This document shows, in pieces, positions 25,274 to 36,319 of a stretch of DNA of 64,000 nt. Location of the stretch: the NCBI GenBank assembly GCA_020796225.1, contig CM036753.1, positions 86,771,203 through 86,835,202 on the forward strand. Direction: 5' to 3'. Position 1 is the stretch's first letter; each line of letters opens with the position of its first letter. This DNA is from Arion vulgaris (Eukaryota; Mollusca; Gastropoda; Stylommatophora; Arionidae). Below the pieces are notes generated by a model. It made no database searches, was not told the origin of the DNA, and worked only from the letters and a program-made list of their open reading frames with translations. The position numbers were made by a program, and so were the translations under genes.

Positions 25274-26150
25274 AGTCTGAGAAACTTAAGGGCAGTCACG
25301 GCAAAACTGTTCAGGTTCGGATTTTTTGTATACCCCTGACAAAAAAAACATTGACCTTACCGGGGATCGAACCTGAGTCTCGAATGGGATCCGCGCTCTA
25401 ATCCAGAGAGAGAGATAGAGAGAGAGAAAGCTATCGGGTTTCTTAGTAATCTTAGCACTTACATCTTGGGTGGGTTTCTCCATGTTTGCTAATATAATAT
25501 ATATACATGGGCTTCCACATACATTTTTCCAGGTGGTGGTAAAATGAATTTAAAAAAACGTTGTTGATAGTTTACTACGTGGACATGGAGAAGACCAGTT
25601 TCGCATGACACTGTTATCAAAAAGCCATTTTCCAGGGGGTGGCACATACTCCCCCCCCTCACTAACCTTAACTTAAGCACTCCCGTGTATGTGCACAAAT
25701 GTGTACAATTATGTCGTTTTTCCAATTATTTAATCATGTCATAATGGTCATTTTTAATGTTTGATCTGCCCAGCGTGTTCGTGAGTGTCGTTGACGACGG
25801 GTGACAAGCTCCCTGTGAGTGCAGGTGCAATTCGGCGGGCTGGCAGAAAAGCCACAGGTTTTCCAGATTTACGGTGTTCGGGGCACCGAACCGATGGGTT
25901 ATGATGTCCATGGCACCGAACCGAAGAGCTGAAAACTCAAGTGCTTCTAGATCAGTTTAAAAAAATGTTTGATCTAATTTTTTTTCTTTGTTCACCTCGA
26001 TTTCTTGTTAGTTTCCAACTCCTTCTTCTGTTAGTTTTGTCTTTAACTGCATGTCTTGTCGTTTGTGTGCTTTAAGGAATGTATCAACATCCAGATCTAC
26101 TATCAATGTATTAAATACCATTGTATTTCTCTTATTTTTTTCTCTATTAG

Positions 26151-27142
26151 CTGTCCCATCACCGCTTCTATAACTATGAGGAAGATTGCTTGGGACAGTA
26201 AATATCATTATATTTCTCTCATTTTTTCTCTATTAGATGTCCCATCACCGCTTCTGTAACTATGAGGAAGATTGCTTGGGACAGTAAATATCATTATATT
26301 TCTCTCATTTTTTTCTACTAGCTGTCCCATCACCGCTTCTGTAACTATGAGGAAGATTGCTTGGGACAGTAAATATCATTATATTTCTCTCATTTTTTCT
26401 CTATTAGCTGTCCCATCATCGCTTCTGTAACTATGAGGAAGATTGCTTGGGACAGTAAATATCATTATATTTCTCTCATTTTTTCTCTATTAGCTGTCCC
26501 ATCACCGCTTCTGTAACTATGAGGAAGATTGCTTGGGACAGTAAATATCATTATATTTCTCTCATTTTTTCTCTATTAGCTGTCCCATCACCGCTTCTGT
26601 AACTATGAGGAAGATTGCTTGGGACAGTAAATATCATTATATTTATCTCATTTTTTCTCTATTAGCTGTCCCATCACCGCTTCTGTAACTATGAGGAAGA
26701 TTGCTTGGGACAGTAAATATCATTATATTTCTCTCATTTTTTCTCTATTAGCTGTCCCATCACCGTTTCTGTAACTATGAGGAAGATTGCTTGGGACAGT
26801 AAATATCACTATATTTCTCTCATTTTTTCTCTATTAGCTGTCCCATCATCGCTTCTGTAACTATGAGGAAGATTGCTTGGGACAGTAAATATCATTATAT
26901 TTCTCTCATTTTTTTCTATTAGCTGTCCCATCACCGCTTCTGTAACTATGAGGAAGATTGCTTGGGACAGTAAATATCATTGTATTTCTCTCATTTTTTC
27001 TCTATTAGCTGTCCCATCACCGCTTCTGTAACTATGAGGAAGATTGCTTGGGACAGTAAATATCATTGTATTTATCTCATTTTTTCTCTATTAGCTGTCC
27101 CATCACCGCTTCTGTAACTATGAGGAAGATTGCTTGGGACAG
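26151..27142 (+). repeat. 86-bp minisatellite array 3, 12 units
   Basis: The most regular of the three arrays: its 992 bp equals 12 units minus one 39-bp linker. Single changes such as CATCATCGC and ATTTATCTC mark individual units. It ends in TGGGACAGTAGACTGATG, where unique sequence resumes, so the following spacer copy is absent. Confidence 0.95.
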
Positions 27143-27744
27143 TAGACTGATGTCAATTTTAATTTATGGATAGTTAGGATTTTTGTAGATTACTTCACAT
27201 GTGACCTCTTCATCAAAGTAAAGTCATGTATAATGTATCAGTTTTAGGGTATCCATAATATCACTGTGCTGTCAAATGTGCTGTCAAATGCCTTTTCAAT
27301 GTTTATATATAAATGTGCTTGTAATTGAGAACAACTGGTTACAATTATGTGAGGTTATGCTGACACATTTATTACTGTCGACGTCATAGTTTAACCAGGA
27401 GTGGCACAGTATTTGAAAGGTTTGTTGAAAAGCAATGGATGTAGTAGCGTTAGAAAAAAATATTCAAGCGTTTAACAAAATCCGAGTGATTATATAGTTC
27501 GTGGGTGTGAAGTTTGTATTAGCCATGACAGCATTGTGTTGCGAACGTTCCAATAAAAGTGCAGCGAACAAAAACCTCTATCGGGGTATGCACCATTTAT
27601 TTCAGGTGTGTTATATTTTAAAAAAAATCCATGTTGATTTTACTGAACACTATCGATGGGCGTTTCAGATACTTTTAAGTAATTATAACTGTTCGTTACT
27701 TTTGCAACAAATACTCGTTACTTATTGTTGGTTATTAGTACATA
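27143..27744. other. Intergenic sequence, no gene seen
   Basis: No recognisable gene or bounded repeat. An 86-codon + frame here has no domain. Confidence 0.4.
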
Positions 27745-28090
27745 ATTGTGGCCTCCGATAACATAAGACCAGAGGGCTCAGGTAAACATTTTAGGAAATA
27801 AGACCACAAAATCGCCTGCAACTCGTATTCCAGTATTGTTGTCTAAAGACTAATTCATTAGTTAAACACAACGTGCTAAATCTAGGTTATTTTAGGTTAC
27901 TAGTTAAATGTAACGCTAAGGAATATCAGTATCGTTAACACTTGTCACGAACAAATAACTATGTACTCATAGAATTGAGTAAAATTGCAAAATAAAACGG
28001 AAAATGTTCTGTCAAACATATATAAAAACCAGCCCCCATTTAACAAGAATTATCGATTCCCCGTTTGAGCTAGTCGGTCTTATGTTTCCG
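27745..28090. repeat. ~350-bp dispersed repeat, copy 3
   Basis: Shares with copies 1 and 2 the blocks GGGCTCAGGTAAACATTT, ACTCGTATTCCAGTATTGTT, AAGGAATATCAGTATCG and CATATATAAAAACCAGCCCC. Its ends differ: CCGATAACATAAGACC at the left and its near-inverse GGTCTTATGTTTCCGG at the right. It abuts the hAT element that starts at 28101. Confidence 0.68.
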
Positions 28091-28100
28091 GTGGTCATGT

Positions 28101-30564
28101 CAGTGCCGGATTAGGCCAGCGCGGGGCCTGTAGCAAATTTTAGCGCGGGGCCCTAGGTTTTGTATGATAATAAATAATAATACACAACTTTTACAAACAA
28201 ACTTGTTTCGATTTAATATGAACAAATTTAAAGATAATACTAGACAAATCAATTTCTCTAAGTAAATTACATTCAATGTTCATTAAGGTGAGGTTATTTA
28301 GACGATCTTGTCCCATCATGTTCTTAACCTCACTTTTTATACGCTTTAATTTTGAAAAAGAACATTCTCCGCTGCAGTTAGTATCATTAAAGACAAGTAA
28401 ATTCGTAAGACTATTTCTACATTTGGGAAACACGACTCTAATGAATTTTCCATTATAAGTTTATAAAATTGAAGTTCAAGAGCCTCATGCTTTTCGTTGT
28501 TAATAGCAGCAGCTACATTAGTTTTAAGAGTTCAGCGAACTCTACAAATTCGTCGCCTAGATTTTCTTCCAAATCCTCATGGTAAAAGCGGACAATATTA
28601 GGAGTTCTTTTCAAGATCTCTTCTGCTGTAAGAGATTTTAACTACTGAAGTATTCCAAATACACCAGTCACTCTATGGTACGCTCCCATGCGTTTAGTTA
28701 AGGCAGAGAGTACATTATCAATTATGACAATAAACACCTGACTTTCAAATTTTTGTTTGGGTGTTTGATTTACTACAACTTCATCGAGCGTAGTAGAGCC
28801 ACTGAAATCGTCGTACTTAGTATTTCGCTTGCGTCGTATTGAAGTTTGTTGCTGAAATTCTTGACAGTGAGTCAGGATTTTGGCTTTGGCCTCAATATCT
28901 GAAAATGTAGGCCGCATTGCTTGAACGTACCGTGTAACGATTCATAAAGTGCATGTCCGTGTTAAGGTCTTGATCAGGTGATTGTAATGAAGCGCTAGAC
29001 GCTTGCAAGCGTTCTAGAATTCCGTTCCATAAAATGGTCATTATTCCCGTTTCCAACTTACTCATCTCCAAAACTAGCCCATTCGCTTGATTACGACACT
29101 CTACCTTTGATCCATGTTATTTGAGATGTCATCCAAAACGTGTTTGATAGTGGTAAAACAACATAAAAGTGCCTTTGTCGCATCAGCTCGGGCAGACCAC
29201 CTGGTGTCTGACAGTCTCTTCAAAGTCGGGAGTTTTGAACCTGTATCTTCCAGTGCTTTTGTAAGAATGCCCATCGATAGGTAGAAGCGGAAAAGAATGT
29301 ATAGAGACTTTCAACTAAATCGAAAAAATGGATGCTTCTATACAACATTCTGCAGCACACTTAGCAACCAAATTCAGTGAATGTGCAAAGCAGGGAATGT
29401 ATTCTGCGTACTTATTTATCTCCTTAATGCGTGCTGGTAAGCCGTGGTATTTCCCACTCATGTTGTTGGTATTGTCAGAGCTTTGACCACGACAGTCTTT
29501 GATATCAATGTAATGTTTGTTTAAAAATCAAGTAAACTTTGGGCGAGCTGTTCAGCAGTATGACCTTCCATATCCAAGAACTTGACAAACCTTTCCACCG
29601 GTCCAGATGGTAACACATAGCGCACTATTAGAGTGAGTTGGTTCACATGCGAAATGTCTGAGTAGAGTCCAGTGATACGGAATAGTACTTGCATTTCTTA
29701 ATTTCGGAAAATAATATGATCCAGTAAGCTTGATGCAATTAGATGGATACATTTCTCACATGTTGACATGTTGTTTTTGATAAGTATGATGTTTGTCCCT
29801 TTCCTTTATTTGCATAAGTATTTATATGCTGAGCCAGAAAATGTCCAATTTGGCTATTAATTCCAACAAACCTAAATAATTTCCATAATGAGGTGAACCA
29901 ATAGTTTCATCACTAATCCGAAATGCAAAACCTCGTTCTGCTAAAAATTGGATAACTGAAGTAATTCGCTCAAAAAGTGTCCACCAATTTGTTTGTTCGG
30001 TCTCAATTTGGCTTACAAGTTGAGAATCGACACGCGCATCCTTCTTTTTGCAAACTAACAGCGAAATTGTCGCTTGTCTATGGAAGGTGCTTTCTTCATG
30101 TCTTTTCAACAAATTATTTGCGTTTTTCCAGTCGTCAAATCCTTCTTTCGTAAACCGACCACTAGCATTTATTTTAAACTAAGTTTCGCGCGCAAAAACT
30201 TCAGAACGAACAGAAACTTTAACTGGGTTATGAATAAAATTTAATGGTCCTTTTGTTCAAGCTTTCAAGTTTTCGTTTATTAGAAGCGTGTGCAAAAGGG
30301 GACACTCCTACACACACACAAAGTGTAACGTTGTTAGTGAGCTCAATGTGACCGCCCACATTAGACCGAAATTGAGTAAACATGACCTTGGTTCTAATCT
30401 AAATGGGGATATTATTACCCACCTCCCAACCTTGGTTCCTTGTTTATGACTAGTGACAGCTTAGCTCTGTCATATAGGCGCGGGGTCTCCAGAGGCGCGA
30501 AGCCCCCCTGAAGCGCGGGGCCCGTAGCATTTGCTACTTCTGCTACTATGCTAATCCGGCGCTG
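28101..30564 (-). mobile_element. hAT transposon, complete ends, inactive
   Basis: A 2464-bp element. The ends are CAGTGCCGGATTAG on the left and, read from the right, CAGCGCCGGATTAG; subterminal GCGGGGCC motifs are also inverted. It is flanked by a perfect 8-bp duplication, GGTCATGT, at 28093-28100 and 30565-30572. Length, TIRs and duplication fit hAT. The transposase inside is on the minus strand and decayed. Confidence 0.95.
28190..30240 (-). pseudogene. hAT transposase, ZMYM1/DUF4371-like, broken
   Basis: Reading from high to low coordinates, the N-terminal DUF4371-like region gives LLKRHEESTFHRQATISLLV and SDETIGSPHYGNYLGLLELI near 29850-30110. Middle fragments follow near 29300-29520 (NKYAEYIPCFAHSLNLVAKC and DCRGQS, around the RNase H-like fold). 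Next comes MRPTFSDIEAKAKILTHCQE near 28917. The C-terminal hAT dimerisation segment is NCSGECSFSKLKRIKSEVKN near 28370. At least five stops or frameshifts separate these pieces, so no functional protein is made. The family acts in the nucleus as a cut-and-paste transposase. Confidence 0.9.
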
Positions 30565-30869
30565 GGTCATGTACATAACCAACTTGTGGTTAACGAGTAT
30601 TGTAATTAAGTAGTACTTATACATTTCCAGATTGATTAGTAGACTTAATAATGCTACCATCAAGCATGCAGTGTAAAGTAATATTCAGCCAGATATTTCT
30701 AAGATATTTAAAGAAGCATAATATCAAGAATGACAAATATAATGTGAAAATAAAATAAGGAGCAACGTTATTGTACAATCTTGCACTATATTATATAAAG
30801 TTAATGATATTACTATATATATATTTATACCACTGTGTTATATAATATTATAATACACATGGATCGTCA

Positions 30870-31120
30870 AGTACTTCTTCGGCGATCTCTACTCATGAGC
30901 TTAATTCCACAGACTGGGCAGTCAGTTTGAGGTCTGCCAGGTTTCTTAAAAGCTTAGTTTCCAAGCCAACTGGGAGTGGCCACGTGTTGATTCTCAGCTC
31001 ACCCAGGAGAGGACAGTCTTGCAGGACATGCTCCGGTGTTTGTTCCGCCTATTGACACTGGCAGAGAGATGTTTTACTTATTCCTAGTCTATGCAAGCAG
31101 TCCAGTGTAAAGATAATATC
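30870..31120 (-). pseudogene. LINE RNase H-type 3' end fragment
   Basis: Minus-strand reading gives TSLCQCQ, a stop, then TPEHVLQDCPLL and PLPVGLETKL. This is the zinc-knuckle-like C-terminus also seen at 45012-45194 (TAEHVLQDCPRL). Only this short end remains. Confidence 0.62.
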
Positions 31121-31238
31121 CAACGATATATTTCTAAAATAATCACAGTAGGATTATTTCACGCTTGTCACATAGTACTAATAAAATAAGGAATACTTTT
31201 TTCATATGTGATATTTGGGACTTTCGGTTCTAGGCAAT

Positions 31239-31306
31239 AGTAGGTATTCGAGTAACTACTGTCGTTGATGGCAACGTGCTGTAAATGATATGCCATGATT
31301 TTCATT
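31239..31306 (+). repeat. SINE family C tail fragment
   Basis: Contains GTTGATGGCAACGTGCTGTA and GATATGCCATGATTTTCATT, matching the 3' part of the family-C SINEs (compare 47030-47075). Confidence 0.6.
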
Positions 31307-31972
31307 CAATAGTAGCTATATCACTACTGAACACACAACATCCGGATCTTTAAAATCTGCCAATGTGCATTTCAGTAGTTCTGATACCTTTTTTAAATAT
31401 GTTTAATACCCCATCGCATACACCTCAAAATGAGATCCGTTATAAAATGTATTGATAATTGAATGCCTTTCTTTCATTTTCTTTTAATTTCTCACCCAAT
31501 ATTCACCAAACAAACTAATATAATAATTTCAAACATTATCCATGCATTCACATTAAAAACAGGTTAGTGTGCGGTTAACTAGAATTTTGAGCGGTACTGC
31601 CACCAAGGACTCTCCCACACATTGCCATAACACATTTATTTTTTTTACAGAACCCAATATTTACACCTACCACTATTTGATACATTCACAGACCCGTTTT
31701 ATACGCTCTATTTCACTGGGTGCAATGTTGACAAGTGACGACTGAATGCCCCCAGGAAATGATTGAATGTGTGTAGTACGTAGTAATATACTTGGAATTT
31801 CTCCCATAAACCGCTATATTTATTATGATAGTTTATCAGCATTTTATATCCATTTTAGTGAATGACTATTAGTCTCGACTTGAAAAGCGAATTGCTACAC
31901 GTGATTACTGTTATATATAGTGAAAGGCACAGTCTAGTTTCACTAGACAGATACTAGATTATAGAGTGTGAC

Positions 31973-33155
31973 CAGGGTTGCCAACTCAAAATTGAGTAAA
32001 TCGGCCAAATGCTTACAGGAAAAGGCTAAAAAAAAAAGCCAGGAGGAAAAACAGTGATTTCATACTCACATCATAAGAAGAGGTCCAAAACAAGGTCATC
32101 ACTATCCTCACCACTGAAACCATCACCATACACGTTATCAGTAGATAAGTTCTTTACCATATTATTGGATGCAGTAAAATCCTTGCAACTTTTGTTAGAT
32201 AAGAGCAGTTCTGTTCTTATTCTTACGATCGCCTCAAGAAGCTGCAGCTGCGTTCTATTAATAGCTTTTGATTTGACTAATGGTACAAGAGAGAACACCC
32301 TCTCAATAATAGCATTATTAACTGGAGTTATTAAACAAGACAGAGCAAAAGTGACAAAACTCTTTAAATTACTTGTGTTTGAAGAACACCAATCCAAAAG
32401 GTTTCACTGTCGGTTAAAAAAGCCATCTTTCTTAAACGGGACTTCTTCTTTCCAATGAACACAAATTATTTTCTGTATTGTTCTGCTATTGCACTGATGT
32501 TTTTGCTCGCAATGTGCCTTAATGGTACTTCTGCAAATAAAGGCTTTGATGCTTGGTTTAAAATTATAATAGGGATCAGATTTGACAAGCACTAGGGCCT
32601 TCTCACTTAAGTTTATTCTGTCTTGTTGATGGAGTCCTCTGTGTTTTCCCTATTTTTCATCAGCAGCGAGGCCACTAGCTTTATGCAAGTCGATACAGTG
32701 GCATAACTTACAATAATATTTGTGATATATCATATCTTTTGACTTATGCAAAAGTCTTTTCCCAGTTGCTATTGTATTTATGACTACTGCCATATGATTT
32801 TGCCATTTTTTGTCGCCATAGTTAAAGATTCCTAGCGAAATTCCGCAGGAAAAAAAAGATAATAGGACTGCAGTGCATAGTTCGGAGGCGGGAAAAAGAG
32901 AAACGGAAGTAATGTAACTTTCCATAATCTTTTATAATCTCTTGTACTAAGCATATTTTTGAACAATACCAACCAAAACCCAATATTAAGTATATTTTAA
33001 AAAATTTACTCTTACGAATTATACGCATTTTTAGAAAACAAAGTTTTCATATTTAAAAAAGGCCTAAAATCGACCAAACAGTTGTTTGGAAATCAACCAC
33101 TTTCAAAAAAGGCAAAATTTCTCGAATCTGACCTTAAAAAGGTCAAATTGGCAGG
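31973..33155 (-). mobile_element. Decayed hAT element
   Basis: The left end reads CAGGGTTGCCAACTC and the right end ...AAATTGGCAGGG, imperfect inverted repeats with a damaged right tip and no matching 8-bp duplication. The internal minus-strand frames contain the C-terminal hAT dimerisation region near 32071-32400 (FVTFALSCLITPVNNAIIER, then VFSLVPLVKSKAINRTQLQL). The upstream half is reduced to short unlinked frames. Distinct in ends and sequence from the element at 28101. Confidence 0.75.
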
Positions 33156-35124
33156 GAAAACAGAAATGGAGACGCCCATCATACACCTGAAGTCTTCTTG
33201 AAGAACTGATGGATGCAGTTAATCCTGGGATGCCATAAGAAAACCACAAGAGAACGGGAAAATGGATGACAATTGTTGAAGACATATGCTTCACGAGGAG
33301 CGCAGATGAATAAGAAGAGGACGACTTATCTATAAAATAATACACTTTCGTTTAGCGTAATCTCAGTTAGGGGATAGCGGCAATGCTAGACTGGTTCTGA
33401 AAGGCCGTTTGCACTTCTGTTGCTACGCGATGTGTACAACATAACATACCCACATTCTCAAGACTGAACCACTTTAAATAACATTAAAAAACCCATGTTT
33501 ATTTAACTTAATCCTAAGTTAGTGGATCGCTGGAGGTATTTTCTAGTTGTAGAATTTAATGTTGTTTGCTATGATACGCATTGTGCAGGTTATATTTTGT
33601 AGTAAACTTCGAATGAAAAAGAAACTCTGACATTGACGGGTTTGTTCTCATCAGAGACCAGTATTCTATCCCCTCGACCATCTGCACTTCTCTAGTTGTT
33701 ATAACACTTGATTAGAGTGTTAGAAACACTTCATTTGTAACGTTGTTACCGTTAAGGACAACACATTTCTAATATTGTGATTAAATGTTGGTAAAACATT
33801 GTTCAATCGAGGAAACGTGTCGGAAGCCTTCGCATATCCTGACGCTGAAAAGCATAACAGGAACAGAGGAAGAAAGAAAGAAAAAAACACTGGTGAATAA
33901 GTGTGAGCACACATATGATTTTAAAGTGAATTATACATACCACAATGATACACGAGTTGTGATGAGTGTAGATAAATATCTTCCTTAAGCAGTGATACTC
34001 AGTTAATGTGTCATCACCTGGTCTGAGATGTGCCGCGGTCGATAAAGTGTCAACTAACATACCGATATAAACGACTGTTGTTGGTACGTTTCCGTATTTG
34101 TAGACTTATGTAAGGTGTGCTCTAAAGAGGTTAAATAGTACAATCTACGGAAATTACACATATTACTGGCAACACCAATCTACACAGATGGAAATTATTT
34201 GAGTCTTTGTGAATTAGAGGTAAGGTGCTCGAATCTAACTCCAAAAGTACTCGGTTCGTTCCAGGCGGCGTTATATCGAACGGAATAGGTCACTATCCGT
34301 CTTATTTGTCCAACACTTTGATCGTCTGTTGAATCATTTCTCTTTTGTCAAAGTTAGTACAATACAATTAAAACGTACCTGACGGAAGTGCATGCAGCAA
34401 ATCTTATGACAAACACCTCCAACTGAAATAGGTCAGCGCGGGAATCGCTTAGAGCAGATGTACACCACCTCAGAATCTGGGCATGCTGCATTTTGTGTGA
34501 GTCAACTTGCAAGTGCAATTTCTGTTTTCTTTGTGCAAATGTTGAGTGGAATATTTTTGCAAGTTTCATTAAACAATAGACTCACATGTAAATGGCAAGA
34601 TAAGAAAATCTCAAAATAATGATATTGGCAGTAGGTAAAATTGAAATTTTTCCAGATATCACTGGAATGAAACAGAAATAAACATACATATATGAATAAC
34701 TTGAAAGAACATAGACATGAATGAGAAAACATTGCATTGTTTGTGTTTTTATATAGTGTAATGTAACGATAAATCATGTCTATGTGAGATTGTGCAGACA
34801 TACACCAGATTGAACTGTTTATTCTCACTCTTTGTCGTTCGCTTCTCAGACAGCCTATCGGTTGTGCTGCATGAATGTGTTGAACTATCTACAATATATA
34901 TGGATCAGCCAACGCATATTAGGAGTTTGCGTCTTGGTTGCAGATACATAGCATGCAGAATACACGTGAGGTCGGTCGACTTCCCAGTTCTTTAAGCTGA
35001 AAACAAGTACCAGCGATTCTGAAATCTTAGGACATTCGGGCCTGTTACGACAGTGCTCTGACTGACACATTCGACAAGTATGTCTTTTATTTTGGACACA
35101 ATTGTAGAAGGAAACCTTGTCACT
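33156..35124. other. Intergenic sequence, no gene seen
   Basis: No coding region recognised; several 60-108-codon frames on the minus strand have no domain. Around 34205-34270 a weak tRNA-like stretch occurs (GGTAAGGTGCTCG, TCGGTTCGTTCCAGG). Confidence 0.4.
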
Positions 35125-35815
35125 TTAAAGTAGTACAAATATCATTAATCATGATGAACACTTGTCACTTAATACAGTACAGATAGACATTACTAATGAT
35201 TAAAACTTGTCACCTAATACAGCACAAGTAATCATTAATCATGATGAAAACGTGTCACTTAATACAGCACATGTAGACATTAATTATGATGAAAATTTAT
35301 CACTTAATACAGCACAAGTTGACATTAATCATGATGAAAATGTGTCACTTAATACAGCACAATAGACATTAATCTGATGAAAACTTGTCCCTTTAATACA
35401 GCACAACAAGTAGACATTAATCATGATGAAAATGTGTCACTTAATACAGCACATGTAGACATTAATCATGATAAAATGTGTCACTTAATACGGCACAACA
35501 AGTAGATATTAATCATGATGAAAATATGTCCTAATACAGCACATGAAGACATTAATCATGATGAAAATTGTCACTTAATACAGCACAAGTCATTAATCAT
35601 GATGAAAATGTGTCACTTAATACAGCACATGTAGACATTAATCATGATGAAAATGTGTCACTTAATACAGCACAACAAGTAGATATTAATCATGATGAAA
35701 ATGTGTCACTTAATACAACACAACAAGTAGATATTAATCATGATGAAAATATATACAGCACATGTAGACATTAATCATGATGAAAACGTGTCACTTAATA
35801 CAGCACAATTGTACA
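35125..35815. repeat. 45/48-bp minisatellite, about 14 units
   Basis: Repeats of ACATTAATCATGATGAAAAT followed by GTGTCACTTAATACAGCACA and a short variable link, either TGTAG or ACAAGTAG. The two common unit lengths differ by 3 bp, so the array translates through long stretches as a 15/16-residue peptide repeat (VSLNTAHVDINHDEN / VSLNTAQQVDINHDEN), open over 35568-35774. Other units carry single-base deletions that break the frame. No flanking exon was found, so coding is unlikely but not excluded. Confidence 0.92.
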
Positions 35816-36310
35816 AATTGAAACTATTCAAATGCATATGAAACTAACTTTATGCCGAATGAGAAATGTGTAGGAAACAAATACTGGTTTTTATTAAACA
35901 AACTATAACTTGTATTTATTATGCAAATAATACAGGTAGGATTTGGTTTTCCTGTTCCGGATCAATATTTTTTATATTGTTAATGTTGGAGTGTTAAATT
36001 AAACTGTCACGTTAACACAAATTCTTGACAATACGGACATGTTACGGATACTGATTTTGTGTAGATTTGCTGCACAGTATTATTCTACACTTTCATAGCT
36101 ACGGATGTTGTGGGGCGGATTTAAAAGGAAGGTTGATTGTAGCTCATTTATGTAAGCACTTTCAATGTTTCTGTGTTTGGCCTTTTCTGAACTTTTCTGT
36201 CTGACAGATTTGCAGTTCTACTGTCAGAGCAAAAACACAATGTGTTTCAGTTATAAACGTTCATGGAACGAGCGCTTACTTCTGTTTTCCCATAGTCATT
36301 ATAAGAGTTC
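35816..36310. other. Intergenic sequence, no gene seen
   Basis: No recognisable coding or bounded repeat. Confidence 0.4.
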
Positions 36311-36319
36311 ATCATCATC

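Larger units (their letters stand above)
21758..27142. repeat. Higher-order tandem repeat, ~1.76-kb period, three copies
   Basis: The landmark TCTGAGAAACTTAAGGGCAG recurs at 21761, 23523 and 25276, giving periods of 1762 and 1753 bp. Each period contains a spacer of about 0.87 kb and then an array of 86-bp units (22631-23520, 24375-25273, 26151-27142). The spacer holds a minus-strand tRNA-like stretch (GGGTTCGATCCCGG, GGATTAGAGCGC), a GAGA run and a family-B SINE. The order of variant units is partly kept between copies: the second unit starts ATGTCCC in all three arrays. Duplication of the whole block therefore came after the array formed. No gene lies inside. Confidence 0.95.

Noticed and set aside
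22631..27142. CRISPR-like array
   Set aside because: Repeats and linkers are both conserved, with no unique spacers and no cas genes, and the host is an animal.
33128..33163. Target duplication for the decayed hAT at 31973
   Set aside because: The eight bases outside the right end do not match those outside the left end, and the right tip itself is damaged.
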